The notes under the pieces were generated by a model. The model saw only the letters and a program-made list of their open reading frames with translations, did not search any database and was not told the origin of the DNA. A DNA stretch of 64,000 bases from Gymnodinialimonas phycosphaerae (GTDB lineage Bacteria; Pseudomonadota; Alphaproteobacteria; Rhodobacterales; Rhodobacteraceae): contig NZ_JAIMBW010000001.1 in assembly GCF_019195455.1 (NCBI RefSeq), positions 2,604,001-2,668,000 on the forward strand, in the 5' to 3' direction. The position numbers and the translations under genes were made by a program. Shown here piece after piece: positions 17,237 through 25,600 of this stretch (position 1 is its first letter; each line of letters starts with the position of its first letter).

Positions 17237-18582
17237 ACGTCGTCGACGTTCGCCCGTTTCCAATCGCCGCGCCAAAGCCGCCTGTGGAACATCGGAAGCT
17301 TTACGATCTCTTCCATCAGAAACAGCGAAAACACCCAGGCCACGGGGACGTCCCACACAAGCACAAGCAGCAGCGTCATGGGCACCTTGAACAGCCATTG
17401 CGACGCCACGAAGATGTTCATGACACGCAAGGTATCCCCTGCGGCCCGCAGGGTTTGGCCACAGATGGCGTTCGAGCCCTTTGGGAATGGCAAAAGCAGT
17501 AGCGTCGGCAAGAACATCCAAAGAGCGGCGCGCGTCTCGACCTCCAACCCCGCGTAGATCCACGGCGACAGCAGGCATAGAACCAGGTACATTCCCGAGA
17601 CGACGGCGGCGGCCACGAATGCCGCCCGCCATGCCCGGCTGAGGAACGTGTCCAATGTAGCCTCATCTGCCCCGGCGCCCAAAAGCTGCGCCACCAGAAT
17701 GCCCGTCGCCTGCGCCCAACTCATGCCGAAGGTTCCCGCGACCTGAACCCATGGCATGATAAGCGTAATCGCCGCGAAATCATTGATGCTCATCCGGGCA
17801 TAGATCAACACGCACACCTGCGTGCCGATTGTCATGCTGAGGAACGTGCCCGCGATGGGGAGCGAAAAGAGCAAATGGCGCTTGAATGCCATGGCGAAGC
17901 TGTCCCGCAACCAGCCTTTCACGTCGAGGAACAACCGGTTCTCGCGGAAGAATTTGACCCCCATGAACATGACCCGCGTCAGCGAGGCGATGGCGCTTCC
18001 ATATGCAGCCCCCGCCACCCCAAGCTCTGGCGCGCCGTAGAGGCCGTAGATAAGGATGATGCTTGCGCCGATGTTGATCGGCATGGCGATCAGATAGCTG
18101 TAGAAGGTCACGCGCGGGTTGCCGCATCCGTTGAAGTGGCTGCCCAGGCATTGGCCGATCGCTTCTGCGAAGACGACGATCAGAAAGACCTGCAGATACG
18201 ACATGGCCTGAGCAGCAATCCAGTCAGTCTGGGCCGCGCTTTCAATCACCGCGCGCCCGAATAGCGCCACAAGGCCTACGCCGATCAGGACCGATCCCAA
18301 ATTGATCACCAACCCGCAATAAAACGCTGTCTTCAATCTTACCTGCCCGGTCGCTCCGAACGACTGGGCGATCCGGATTTGGGTCGCGTTCGAGAAGGCA
18401 AAGAGGATTCCTAGCAATAGCCCCACCAATGCACCGGCCAACCCCATTGCGGCCAATGCCTCTTCCCCAAGGGCCGAGATCAGGTAGGCGTCGATCACAA
18501 CGATGCCGTGCAGCATCAACGCCTTGAGCGTCAGCGGCCAGGCTACGGCGTAGATCGCCGAAACGTTTGGGGCAGTCGTCAT
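17233..18582 (-). CDS. MATE-family efflux transporter
   Basis: The 449-residue membrane protein has about twelve predicted membrane segments in two related halves. It has the usual MATE start (IYAVAWPLTLKALMLHGIVV) and the MGLAGALVGLLLGILFAFSN segment. MATE proteins export cations, drugs or metabolites using Na+ or H+. It converges on gntR, sharing the CTAG stop. Thirty-seven bp before its start lies a 15-bp exact copy of the operator-like sequence from the importer promoter, so it appears to belong to the uronate regulon, which is unusual for this family. The exported compound is unknown. Confidence 0.87.
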   Translation of the reverse strand: MTTAPNVSAIYAVAWPLTLKALMLHGIVVIDAYLISALGEEALAAMGLAGALVGLLLGILFAFSNATQIRIAQSFGATGQVRLKTAFYCGLVINLGSVLIGVGLVALFGRAVIESAAQTDWIAAQAMSYLQVFLIVVFAEAIGQCLGSHFNGCGNPRVTFYSYLIAMPINIGASIILIYGLYGAPELGVAGAAYGSAIASLTRVMFMGVKFFRENRLFLDVKGWLRDSFAMAFKRHLLFSLPIAGTFLSMTIGTQVCVLIYARMSINDFAAITLIMPWVQVAGTFGMSWAQATGILVAQLLGAGADEATLDTFLSRAWRAAFVAAAVVSGMYLVLCLLSPWIYAGLEVETRAALWMFLPTLLLLPFPKGSNAICGQTLRAAGDTLRVMNIFVASQWLFKVPMTLLLVLVWDVPVAWVFSLFLMEEIVKLPMFHRRLWRGDWKRANVDDV

Positions 18583-18618
18583 ATCGGGGAAATCCGTTCA
18601 ATCCACTCCACAATGCCG

Positions 18619-18633
18619 ACTAGTATTCCAGAT
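18619..18633 (-). promoter_or_regulatory. Operator-like site upstream of the MATE gene
   Basis: The minus strand reads ATCTGGAATACTAGT, identical over 15 bp to 15125-15139 in the importer/glucarate dehydratase promoter region. It is 37 bp upstream of the MATE start codon. This is a single half-site arrangement with no second copy visible nearby. Confidence 0.65.
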
Positions 18634-18763
18634 GTAAATGGACAGCCCTGCACAAATCCTGCACGAAACGCCCTTGCCGACTGCACGCCTTGGGCGGCTT
18701 GCCTGCAAACGCCTGTGCCAAATCTGGCGTCAACAGATGACGCATCACACAAGGACAGGTTTC

Positions 18764-20257
18764 ATGGGCGAGCAATTGGTTATTCGCGGGGTTCCCACTC
18801 GGATCAAGATGGATGCGTGGTGGTTTGGGGACGATGTGATCGAGAGCACCACAGCGCCCGGCCTCGGCCAGATCGGGACACGGAAAGATCGCACAAACCT
18901 GTCGCCGAAGGCCTTGGGAACCTTGGTGGTCCTGGTCGTCCTGGGCGACGTGATGTTCTGGGAGACAGACCTTGGCATCTCGGTCGCAATCTACGCCGTT
19001 GTACTATCGGCCTGCATGATCGCGCTCAAGCCGGGCGGGGTCAGCGCGAGAGAAGCCGCCATTGCGATGGGGCTGATCACCCTTTGCGAAGCCCCGGTGT
19101 TGGAAGCAGTCCATCCCTTGTCGCTGGTGTTCTGCGGCGCCGGCGTCTTTGGGCTTTTGATATGGATCACTCTGGGCAGTACGCCCAAAGCTTCGCAGGC
19201 GTTGCAGACCGTGTTCGACATTGCCTTCATCGGCCCCTTCACCCTACCGCTAGAGATCGCGTCAGATCTGCGCCGGGCCGCCTCGGGCGTGAACCGCCAA
19301 GCCATCGCGCGCACCGCCGCCCTGCCCCTTGGCCTCGGCGGGGCGTATCTCGGGCTTTTCGCGGTGGCCAATCCCTTGGTGGAAAACGCGCTGAGCCACG
19401 TCACGTCGTTCAATCCGCTCTCGCCCGAGACACTTTCGCGGGCCACGTTCTGGATCATCGGTGCCTGCGTGGCGTGGCCCTATCTGAACGGCCACACCCA
19501 CTGGCGGACCGTGGCGCAAACACCGTTGCGGATCACCGTTCCATCCAGCGTATTGATCAACCCGGTCTCGGTGCGCAACTCGCTGATCCTGTTCAACGTG
19601 ATGTTTGCGTTGCAAACCCTCTCGGACATTGGCGTGTTTACCGGCGGTGTCGCCCTGCCCGAAGGAATGACCTAAGCGGGCTACGCTCACCGCGGTGCCT
19701 ATCCTCTTCTGGCGACGGCGCTTTTGGCGGGTGCGTTTGCATTGGCGACACAGCGGATGGTGGCTGAAAGCCCATTCCTGCGCAGCCTCATGTACCTGTG
19801 GTTGGCGCAGACGCTGTTTCTTGTGCTGAACGCCGCCGTGCGCCTTGCACTTTAAGTTGAGGCCTACGGCCTGACGCACCTGCGCGTTGCCGCTTTCATC
19901 TGGATGGCGCTGATCTTCATGGGTCTCTTGCTGGTCATCGTGAAAATGGTGCGGCAAAAGCCGTTCGGGTGGCTGGTCAAGGCCAACCTGATCACCTTGA
20001 CCGGCACGCTCTATCTCTGTTGCTTCATCAACTTTCCCTACCTGATCACCGACTACAACATGGCCCACACCGCGCCCGAAGCACTGGATCTTGCCTACCT
20101 TTGCGGATTGGGGGAACAGGCGATCCCGGCAATGATGGACTTCGGCCAGATCACGGATCAGACCGCCTGTGGGCGGGGCGAACTCCCCGCCATCGGGTTC
20201 GAGCCAATCGAACACTGGCCGGAATGGGGCTTTCGCCGGTGGCGCCTGCAACGCTAA
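18764..20257 (+). pseudogene. DUF4173-type membrane protein gene with two in-frame stops
   Basis: One continuous frame of about 497 codons encodes a polytopic membrane protein (start MGEQLVIRG after AAGGACAGG). It contains the DUF4173 landmarks LFNVMFALQTLSDIGVFTGG, YAHRGAYPLLATALLAGAF and VEAYGLTHLRVAAFIWM. It is interrupted by TAA at 19673-19675 and at 19853-19855, without any frame shift. In this family a tyrosine is expected at both places (GMT-Y-AGYAHRG and RLAL-Y-VEAYGLT), so each looks like TAC/TAT changed to TAA. TAA is also used as a normal stop in this window, for example in the genes at 3210 and 39560, so recoding is unlikely. It precedes the two-component genes and may once have been functionally linked to them. 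Confidence 0.8.
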
Positions 20258-20291
20258 CTTGAGACGTACCACGATCTGTGAGGCCACGCCG

Positions 20292-20978
20292 ATGCCCCCG
20301 AAGATTCTCATCGTCGATGACGACCCCAACATCAAAGACGTCATCGGCTTCGCCGTCGAGGCGGCGGGGTTCACCCCCGCCTTTGCCGCCGACGGGGCCG
20401 AGGGCTTGGCCAAGGCGCAGTCCGGCGCGTTCGATCTGGTGGTTCTCGACATCGGTCTGCCCGAGAAGGACGGATTGGAGGTCTGCAAAACCCTGCGCAA
20501 AACTTCGGACATACCGATCCTGTTCCTGACAGCCCGCGATGATGAGATCGACCGCGTGCTGGGTATGGAAATCGGCGGCGACGACTACGTCATCAAGCCG
20601 TTCAGCCCCCGAGAGCTTGTGGCGCGGATCAAGGCGATCCTGAAGCGCACGTCGCGAGTGGAAGCGGCAACTGGACCGCTGACGTGCGGTGCGCTCAGCG
20701 TCGATACCGACCGGCACCTGTGTCGCGTGGCGGGGGCGGAAGTTGCCCTGACCACCTCGGAATTCGCCCTGCTGGCGGCACTGCTGCGGCGGCCCGATCA
20801 CGTCGTCTCGCGGGCGCAGTTGGTGGATGAGGTTTATGGCACCAACATCCACGTCTCGGATCGCACGATCGACAGCCACATCCGGAACCTGCGCGCCAAA
20901 CTGAAGGACGCGGGCCTTGGCGAGGCGGTCGTGACCGTGCACGGCATTGGCCTTCGGATGGGCCCATGCACGCCGTAG
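20292..20978 (+). CDS. OmpR-family response regulator, CreB-like
   Basis: A 228-residue regulator. The receiver domain has the acidic pair in IVDDDPN (residues 9-11), the phosphorylated Asp in LVVLDIGLPEKDG (near residue 54), Thr in LFLTARDD and Lys in YVIKPFSPREL. A C-terminal OmpR/PhoB winged helix follows (LTTSEFALLAALLRRPDHVV and VSDRTIDSHIRNLRAKLKDA). The start MPPKILIVDDD is 34 bp after the broken DUF4173 gene. It overlaps the kinase gene by 13 bp, so it is co-translated with its partner. The target genes cannot be told from sequence. Confidence 0.9.
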   Translation: MPPKILIVDDDPNIKDVIGFAVEAAGFTPAFAADGAEGLAKAQSGAFDLVVLDIGLPEKDGLEVCKTLRKTSDIPILFLTARDDEIDRVLGMEIGGDDYVIKPFSPRELVARIKAILKRTSRVEAATGPLTCGALSVDTDRHLCRVAGAEVALTTSEFALLAALLRRPDHVVSRAQLVDEVYGTNIHVSDRTIDSHIRNLRAKLKDAGLGEAVVTVHGIGLRMGPCTP

Positions 20979-22477
20979 ATCGCCGAAAATGGCGGCCCGG
21001 CCTGTGGGCGGTGATCCTCGTGGTGCTTGGCCTCGTGCTATGCCTGCCCATCGCGGGCCTGTTCCTGTTCCGCTTCTACGCCAACCAACTGGTCCAGCAG
21101 ACCGAGGAGAGCTTGCTGATGCAGGCCGCCGTCCTGACCGCTGCCTACGAGCAACTTTACCGTCACGCCGCCGACCTGCCGGACACTCCAACCGTCTTGC
21201 CCACCGAGCGGAATTTCCAGCCGCTGTTTCCCTCGGTCACCATGAACCCACAGGCGATCCTGCCACCGCGCCCAAATGCCCGGACGGCGACAGAGGCGAT
21301 CGGCGTGCCCTACGCGCAAATCGGCCCGCAACTCTCTCGAATGGCCCTGCGTGCGCAGGAGCAGACCTTGGCAGGCTACCGCTTTCTCGACCGCCATGGC
21401 ACCGTCATCGGCGGCAGTGCCGAGGGGGGCGCGTACCTCGGCCACGTCAACGAAGTGGCGCTGGCCCTGAACGGAGATGTGGCCTCCGTCGCCCGGACCC
21501 GTGTGCGCGAAAGCGGCGAGCGGGTGCTTTATACGCTGTCCCAGGGCTCTCGCGTTCGGATCTTCGTGGCGATGCCCGCTATGGTGGATGAGGATATCAT
21601 CGGCGTCGTCTACATCAGTCGCACCCCCAATCACATCTTCCGCTTCCTCTATGGTGAGCGCTGGAACCTTGTCCAGGCCGCCGCCTTCGTGCTGTTTTCC
21701 ACCGGGTTGATCGGTTTCGTCTTCTGGCGGTTCGTCTCGCAACCGCTGCGTGCCCTGATCCGGCGCACCGACGCGATGGACGGTGCCTCCAAGTGGGAAC
21801 CGCTGGAGCACTATGGCACCCGGGAGGTGGAGACGCTGGCCCGAAGCTTTCAAGCCCTGACAGAGCGCCTGCACCAAAGCCGCGATACGCTGACGACCTA
21901 CACCGCCCACGTCAGTCACGAGATGAAATCGCCGCTGACGTCCATCAAGGGCGCGGCAGAACTGATGCAGGACGATATGCCTCCCGAGACCCGCGCGCGG
22001 TTTCTCGACAACATCCGCAACGATGCCGCGCGGATCGAGGATCTGCTGGCTCGCATGCGCGACTACAGCGCCGTGGGTGCGACGCCCCTGCGCGGGAAAT
22101 GCCGGGTGTCGGAGGTTGTACCGCTGGTCGAAGGCGTGTCGGTGACGGTCACCCCCGAACGCGCCACGGCCCCAATCCCCGGTGACGTGCTGACCATGGT
22201 CCTGACCCATCTGCTGGAAAATGCCGCCGAGCATGGCGCCCAAACCGTGCAGATCACGGTGGACGCCACCGGCATGACCATCACCGACGATGGTGCAGGC
22301 ATCAGCGAGGGCAACCGCGCCCGCGTGTTCGAGCCGTTCTTCACCACGCGCCGTCGCGACGGTGGAACGGGGATGGGTCTGAACATCGTCCGCTCCGGGA
22401 TTGAGGCCACGGGCGGGGCGATCACGTTGGAACCCTCAGAAAAGGGGACCCGCTTCCGGATCAGTTTCACGCGCTAG
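20966..22477 (+). CDS. Sensor histidine kinase, CreC-like
   Basis: A 503-residue membrane kinase. The first membrane segment is about residues 13-35 (VILVVLGLVLCLPIAGLFLF), followed by a periplasmic sensor of about 200 residues and a second segment near 235-255. Then come a HAMP linker, the HisKA box VSHEMKSPLTSIKGAAELMQ with the phospho-His, and the ATPase domain (N box HLLENAAEHGAQT, G1 ITDDGAGI, F box FEPFFTTRRRDGG, G2 GTGMGLNIVRSG). The SHEMKSPL form of the H box and the periplasmic domain resemble CreC. It phosphorylates the regulator encoded immediately upstream. Confidence 0.9.
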   Translation: MHAVDRRKWRPGLWAVILVVLGLVLCLPIAGLFLFRFYANQLVQQTEESLLMQAAVLTAAYEQLYRHAADLPDTPTVLPTERNFQPLFPSVTMNPQAILPPRPNARTATEAIGVPYAQIGPQLSRMALRAQEQTLAGYRFLDRHGTVIGGSAEGGAYLGHVNEVALALNGDVASVARTRVRESGERVLYTLSQGSRVRIFVAMPAMVDEDIIGVVYISRTPNHIFRFLYGERWNLVQAAAFVLFSTGLIGFVFWRFVSQPLRALIRRTDAMDGASKWEPLEHYGTREVETLARSFQALTERLHQSRDTLTTYTAHVSHEMKSPLTSIKGAAELMQDDMPPETRARFLDNIRNDAARIEDLLARMRDYSAVGATPLRGKCRVSEVVPLVEGVSVTVTPERATAPIPGDVLTMVLTHLLENAAEHGAQTVQITVDATGMTITDDGAGISEGNRARVFEPFFTTRRRDGGTGMGLNIVRSGIEATGGAITLEPSEKGTRFRISFTR

Positions 22478-22509
22478 ACTCGGCGGCGCGATAAAGCTTA
22501 CCTGCAAAG

Positions 22510-22526
22510 GATTGAAATTCCTTATC
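22510..22526. promoter_or_regulatory. LysR-type box upstream of lysR
   Basis: GATTGAAATTCCTTATC contains a T-N11-A LysR core with a GAT/ATC dyad. It ends 12 bp before the lysR start codon, a place suited to autorepression. A second copy at 23416-23432 differs at only one of 17 positions. Confidence 0.65.
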
Positions 22527-22538
22527 GGACTGCGCCTG

Positions 22539-23420
22539 ATGATCAAAAGCCGGATCACCCTCAAGCAACTGGAGGCCTTCGTCTGCGTCGTCGACGCCGG
22601 CACCTTCCGCAAGGCGGCCAGCATCCTGGGCACGACACAGCCCAACATCTCTACCCGAATTGCAGCGCTGGAGTCGGTACTTGGCACCGTCCTGATGCAC
22701 CGCGATGCGGGCTCAGTGCGCGTGACCGAGAAGGGTACGGCGCTTTTGGCAGCCGCCCGGAAGGTGCTGCTGGCGGGTGAGACGTTTCTGGAAGTCGCCG
22801 ATCGCCAGGACCTGATCGAAGATCGTCTGCGCCTTGGCGTGACCGAACTGATCGCCTGCACATGGCTGCACGACTTCCTGCGCGCGTTCAAAGGGCTCTA
22901 CCCCGGCGTACGGGTTGAGCTGGACGTAAACCTTTCGGCCGAGATCGAGAAGGATCTGATCGCGGGCCAACTGGATCTTGCCCTGCAAACAGGGCCATTC
23001 AGCCGCCAGATGGACGGCTCGCTGCCCCTTGGCACCTATCCGTATTGCTGGGTCGTGGCCCCGTCGCTGACCCCGCCCGCGACGTTCGCCGCGCTTTTCG
23101 ACGGCCCTGTAATCAGCCACGGCAGGCATACCCGCGCGTCGCTTGGCTTGGCAGACGCCGCGCGGGCCCGGGGCCTCGCGGTCAACCAGATCGTCCATTC
23201 CAGCAGCCTGACATCTTGTGTCGCGATGGCCGTGGACGCCATGGGTCCGGCGCTTCTGCCGCGCCAGATGGTAATGGACGACATCGCGCAAGCACGGTTG
23301 ACAGAATTCACCTGCGAATGGCTTCCTGATACGCTGGACGTCTTCGCCCGCTTCGATCCCAAGCGCACCCCGCATTTCGTGCGCGCTGCTGCAGAACTGG
23401 CCGTGGATACCGCACGATAG
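22539..23420 (+). CDS. LysR-family transcriptional regulator
   Basis: A 293-residue regulator with an N-terminal helix-turn-helix (LKQLEAFVCVVDAGTFRKAA, then LGTTQPNISTRIAALE). A periplasmic-binding-fold effector domain follows from about residue 90 (RLRLGVTELIACTWLHDFLR). The start MIKSRITLKQLEAF is preferred over an upstream TTG that lies inside the kinase gene. It has LysR boxes both before its start and overlapping its stop. It is followed 93 bp later by hyuA on the same strand, so it very likely controls the hydantoinase genes. Confidence 0.9.
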   Translation: MIKSRITLKQLEAFVCVVDAGTFRKAASILGTTQPNISTRIAALESVLGTVLMHRDAGSVRVTEKGTALLAAARKVLLAGETFLEVADRQDLIEDRLRLGVTELIACTWLHDFLRAFKGLYPGVRVELDVNLSAEIEKDLIAGQLDLALQTGPFSRQMDGSLPLGTYPYCWVVAPSLTPPATFAALFDGPVISHGRHTRASLGLADAARARGLAVNQIVHSSSLTSCVAMAVDAMGPALLPRQMVMDDIAQARLTEFTCEWLPDTLDVFARFDPKRTPHFVRAAAELAVDTAR

Positions 23421-23432
23421 AAATTCCTTATC
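23416..23432. promoter_or_regulatory. LysR-type box overlapping the lysR stop, upstream of hyuA
   Basis: GATAGAAATTCCTTATC is a GATA/TATC dyad with a T-N11-A core. It includes the lysR TAG stop and lies about 80 bp before the hyuA start, a usual activation distance. It differs by one base from the copy upstream of lysR at 22510-22526. Confidence 0.7.
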
Positions 23433-23512
23433 AGGGGTGGCAGTTCTATTGATTGGACGCCTCCTCGGCCTTGGCGTTGAATACGCACGCACAACCGCCA
23501 AGGATCATCGCC

Positions 23513-25600
23513 ATGCCCTCTGCCTTTTACCGCCTCGGCGTCGATATCGGCGGCACGTTCACGGATGTCGTGCTGGAGGGGGCGGGCGTGCAGGTTTCCA
23601 CCAAAGTGCTGACGACCTATGCAGCACCCGAGGACGCAATCATTGATGGCATGCACCAGGTCTGCGTCAAGGCAGGCATCACGCCGGCGCAAATCGGGCA
23701 GATCATCCATGGCACCACGCTGGCCACAAATGCCCTGATCGAGCGGCGCGGGGCAAAGACCGCGCTGATCACCACCGAAGGCTTTCGCGATGTGATCGAG
23801 ATGCGGACAGAAAGCCGGTTCGAGCAATACGACCTGAACCTGACGCTGCCCGAACCGCTTCTGCCGCGCCAGATGCGCTTCACGGTGGCCGAGCGGGTGA
23901 ACGCCAAGGGCGAGGTGATGATTGACCTCGATCTGGATGAAGTTCGGGCGGTGGCCGAGCGGATCAAGGAGGCAGGCTTCGACAGCGTCGCCGTGGGCCT
24001 GATCCATTCCTATCTCAATCCCGCCCATGAACGCAGGATCCGCGATGTGCTGGCCGACGTCGTGCCCGATGTCGCGGTCTCCCTGTCGTGCGAGGTCTCG
24101 CCCCAGATGCGGGAGTACGAACGCTTCAATACCGTGGTAGCCAATGCCTATATCAAGCCACTGATGGCGTCCTATCTTGGCCGACTGGAAGGGCGCTTGA
24201 AAGATGAGGGCGCCACCTGCCGTATCTTCCTGATGCACTCGGGCGGGGGCATCATCTCGATCGAGAACGCCGCAGAGTTTCCTGTGCGTTTGGTCGAATC
24301 CGGACCCGCGGGCGGCGCGGTTTTCGCAGCGCATATTGCCGCGCGCTACGGGCTGGATAAAGTGCTGTCGTTCGATATGGGGGGAACAACCGCGAAGATC
24401 TGCCTGATCAAGAACCAGACCCCCAAGACTTCTCGTGTGTTCGAGGTCGCGCGGACCTATCGGTTCAAGAAGGGATCAGGCATGCCGATTTCCATTCCGG
24501 TGATCGACATGGTCGAGATTGGGGCCGGCGGCGGGTCCCTCGCCCATGTGGACCCGATGCGTCAGATCCGCGTCGGGCCGGAAAGCGCGGGGTCCGAACC
24601 GGGGCCTGCCTGTTACGGACGCGGCGGCGCCCGGCCCGCGGTGACAGACGCGGACCTGATCCTTGGCAAGCTGGACCCCCAGAACTTCGCGGGCGGGTCC
24701 ATGCAGCTTGATCTGACCGCCTCTGAAATTGCTATGCGCGCCCATGTGGGCGAGGTGCTGGACATGGACAAGGTCGAGGCCGCCTTCGGCGTGGCCGAAG
24801 TGGTCGACGAGAACATGGCCAACGCCGCACGCGTCCACGCGGTTGAGAACGGTGAGGACTTGAGTGATTACACGATGATCGCCTTCGGCGGCGCCGCACC
24901 GATCCACGCCGCACGGCTCTGTGAGAAACTGGGCATCGACCGTTGCCTTGTGCCGCCCGGTGCAGGCGTGGGCAGCGCCATCGGCTTCCTGCGAGCGCCG
25001 TTTTCGTTCGAGGCCAACCGCTCCGTCTACATGAAACTGTCAGACTTCGCGCCCGACACCATCAAGGCGCTGCTATCCGAGCTTCAGCAGGAAGCCACGG
25101 GCTTTGTGCGCACCTGCGATGCAGACGCGCCGATCCAAAGCGAGTTCAAGGTCTACATGCGCTACACAGGCCAGGGCTGGGAAATCCCCATCCCCCTGAC
25201 CGAGGCGGAAGCCATGGCCCCCGACGCAGCCACCTTCCAGAAACGGTTCGAAGAGGAATACACCAAGCTGTTCTCGCGCACCGTCGCAGGCATGGATGTG
25301 GAAATCACTGTCTGGTCGGTCAACGCCACCACGCCCCCCGCCCCGGTGGACCGCACACCGGAAGTGACCGATCGCAAGACCGCCGTCATCAGCGGCAAAT
25401 GCGACCTGTTCGATCCGGCCGAAGGGCGCTTCCTGTCCGGCTATCGCTATGACCGAGCCACGCTGGAACCGGGCCGTCACATCGATTTTCCCGCACGGAT
25501 CACCGAGGATGAAACCACCATCATCCTGCCCAAAAGCCGAGAGGCCGTGATTCAGCCAGACGGCTGCGTGGACATCACGACCAAGGAGGCATGCCCATGA
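23513..25600 (+). CDS. hyuA: Hydantoinase/oxoprolinase family protein, subunit A
   Basis: The 695-residue protein has an actin/ASKHA-type ATP-binding N-terminus (LGVDIGGTFTDVVLEG), a second phosphate loop (LSFDMGGTTAKICLIKNQ), EIGAGGGSLAHVD, and SAGSEPGPACYGRGGARPAV, all standard for HyuA. With HyuB it hydrolyses a cyclic amide such as N-methylhydantoin, 5-oxoproline or a related lactam, using ATP. The start MPSAFYRLGVDIGG follows AAGGATCATC. The stop overlaps hyuB (ATGA). The substrate is not determinable from sequence; the LysR regulator and the quaternary-amine cluster downstream are the only hints. Confidence 0.9.
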   Translation: MPSAFYRLGVDIGGTFTDVVLEGAGVQVSTKVLTTYAAPEDAIIDGMHQVCVKAGITPAQIGQIIHGTTLATNALIERRGAKTALITTEGFRDVIEMRTESRFEQYDLNLTLPEPLLPRQMRFTVAERVNAKGEVMIDLDLDEVRAVAERIKEAGFDSVAVGLIHSYLNPAHERRIRDVLADVVPDVAVSLSCEVSPQMREYERFNTVVANAYIKPLMASYLGRLEGRLKDEGATCRIFLMHSGGGIISIENAAEFPVRLVESGPAGGAVFAAHIAARYGLDKVLSFDMGGTTAKICLIKNQTPKTSRVFEVARTYRFKKGSGMPISIPVIDMVEIGAGGGSLAHVDPMRQIRVGPESAGSEPGPACYGRGGARPAVTDADLILGKLDPQNFAGGSMQLDLTASEIAMRAHVGEVLDMDKVEAAFGVAEVVDENMANAARVHAVENGEDLSDYTMIAFGGAAPIHAARLCEKLGIDRCLVPPGAGVGSAIGFLRAPFSFEANRSVYMKLSDFAPDTIKALLSELQQEATGFVRTCDADAPIQSEFKVYMRYTGQGWEIPIPLTEAEAMAPDAATFQKRFEEEYTKLFSRTVAGMDVEITVWSVNATTPPAPVDRTPEVTDRKTAVISGKCDLFDPAEGRFLSGYRYDRATLEPGRHIDFPARITEDETTIILPKSREAVIQPDGCVDITTKEACP

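Noticed and set aside
19673..19855. Possible reassignment of TAA to tyrosine
   Set aside because: TAA terminates normal genes in this window, such as those ending at 3210, 39560 and 51606, so genome-wide recoding is not plausible.
21038..22243. 401-codon minus-strand frame opposite the sensor kinase
   Set aside because: Antisense shadow of a kinase with all catalytic boxes; the product looks like no protein family.
22401..22538. Earlier TTG start for the LysR gene
   Set aside because: It lies within the kinase gene and would put the upstream LysR box inside coding sequence; the ATG at 22539 gives the normal LysR N-terminus.
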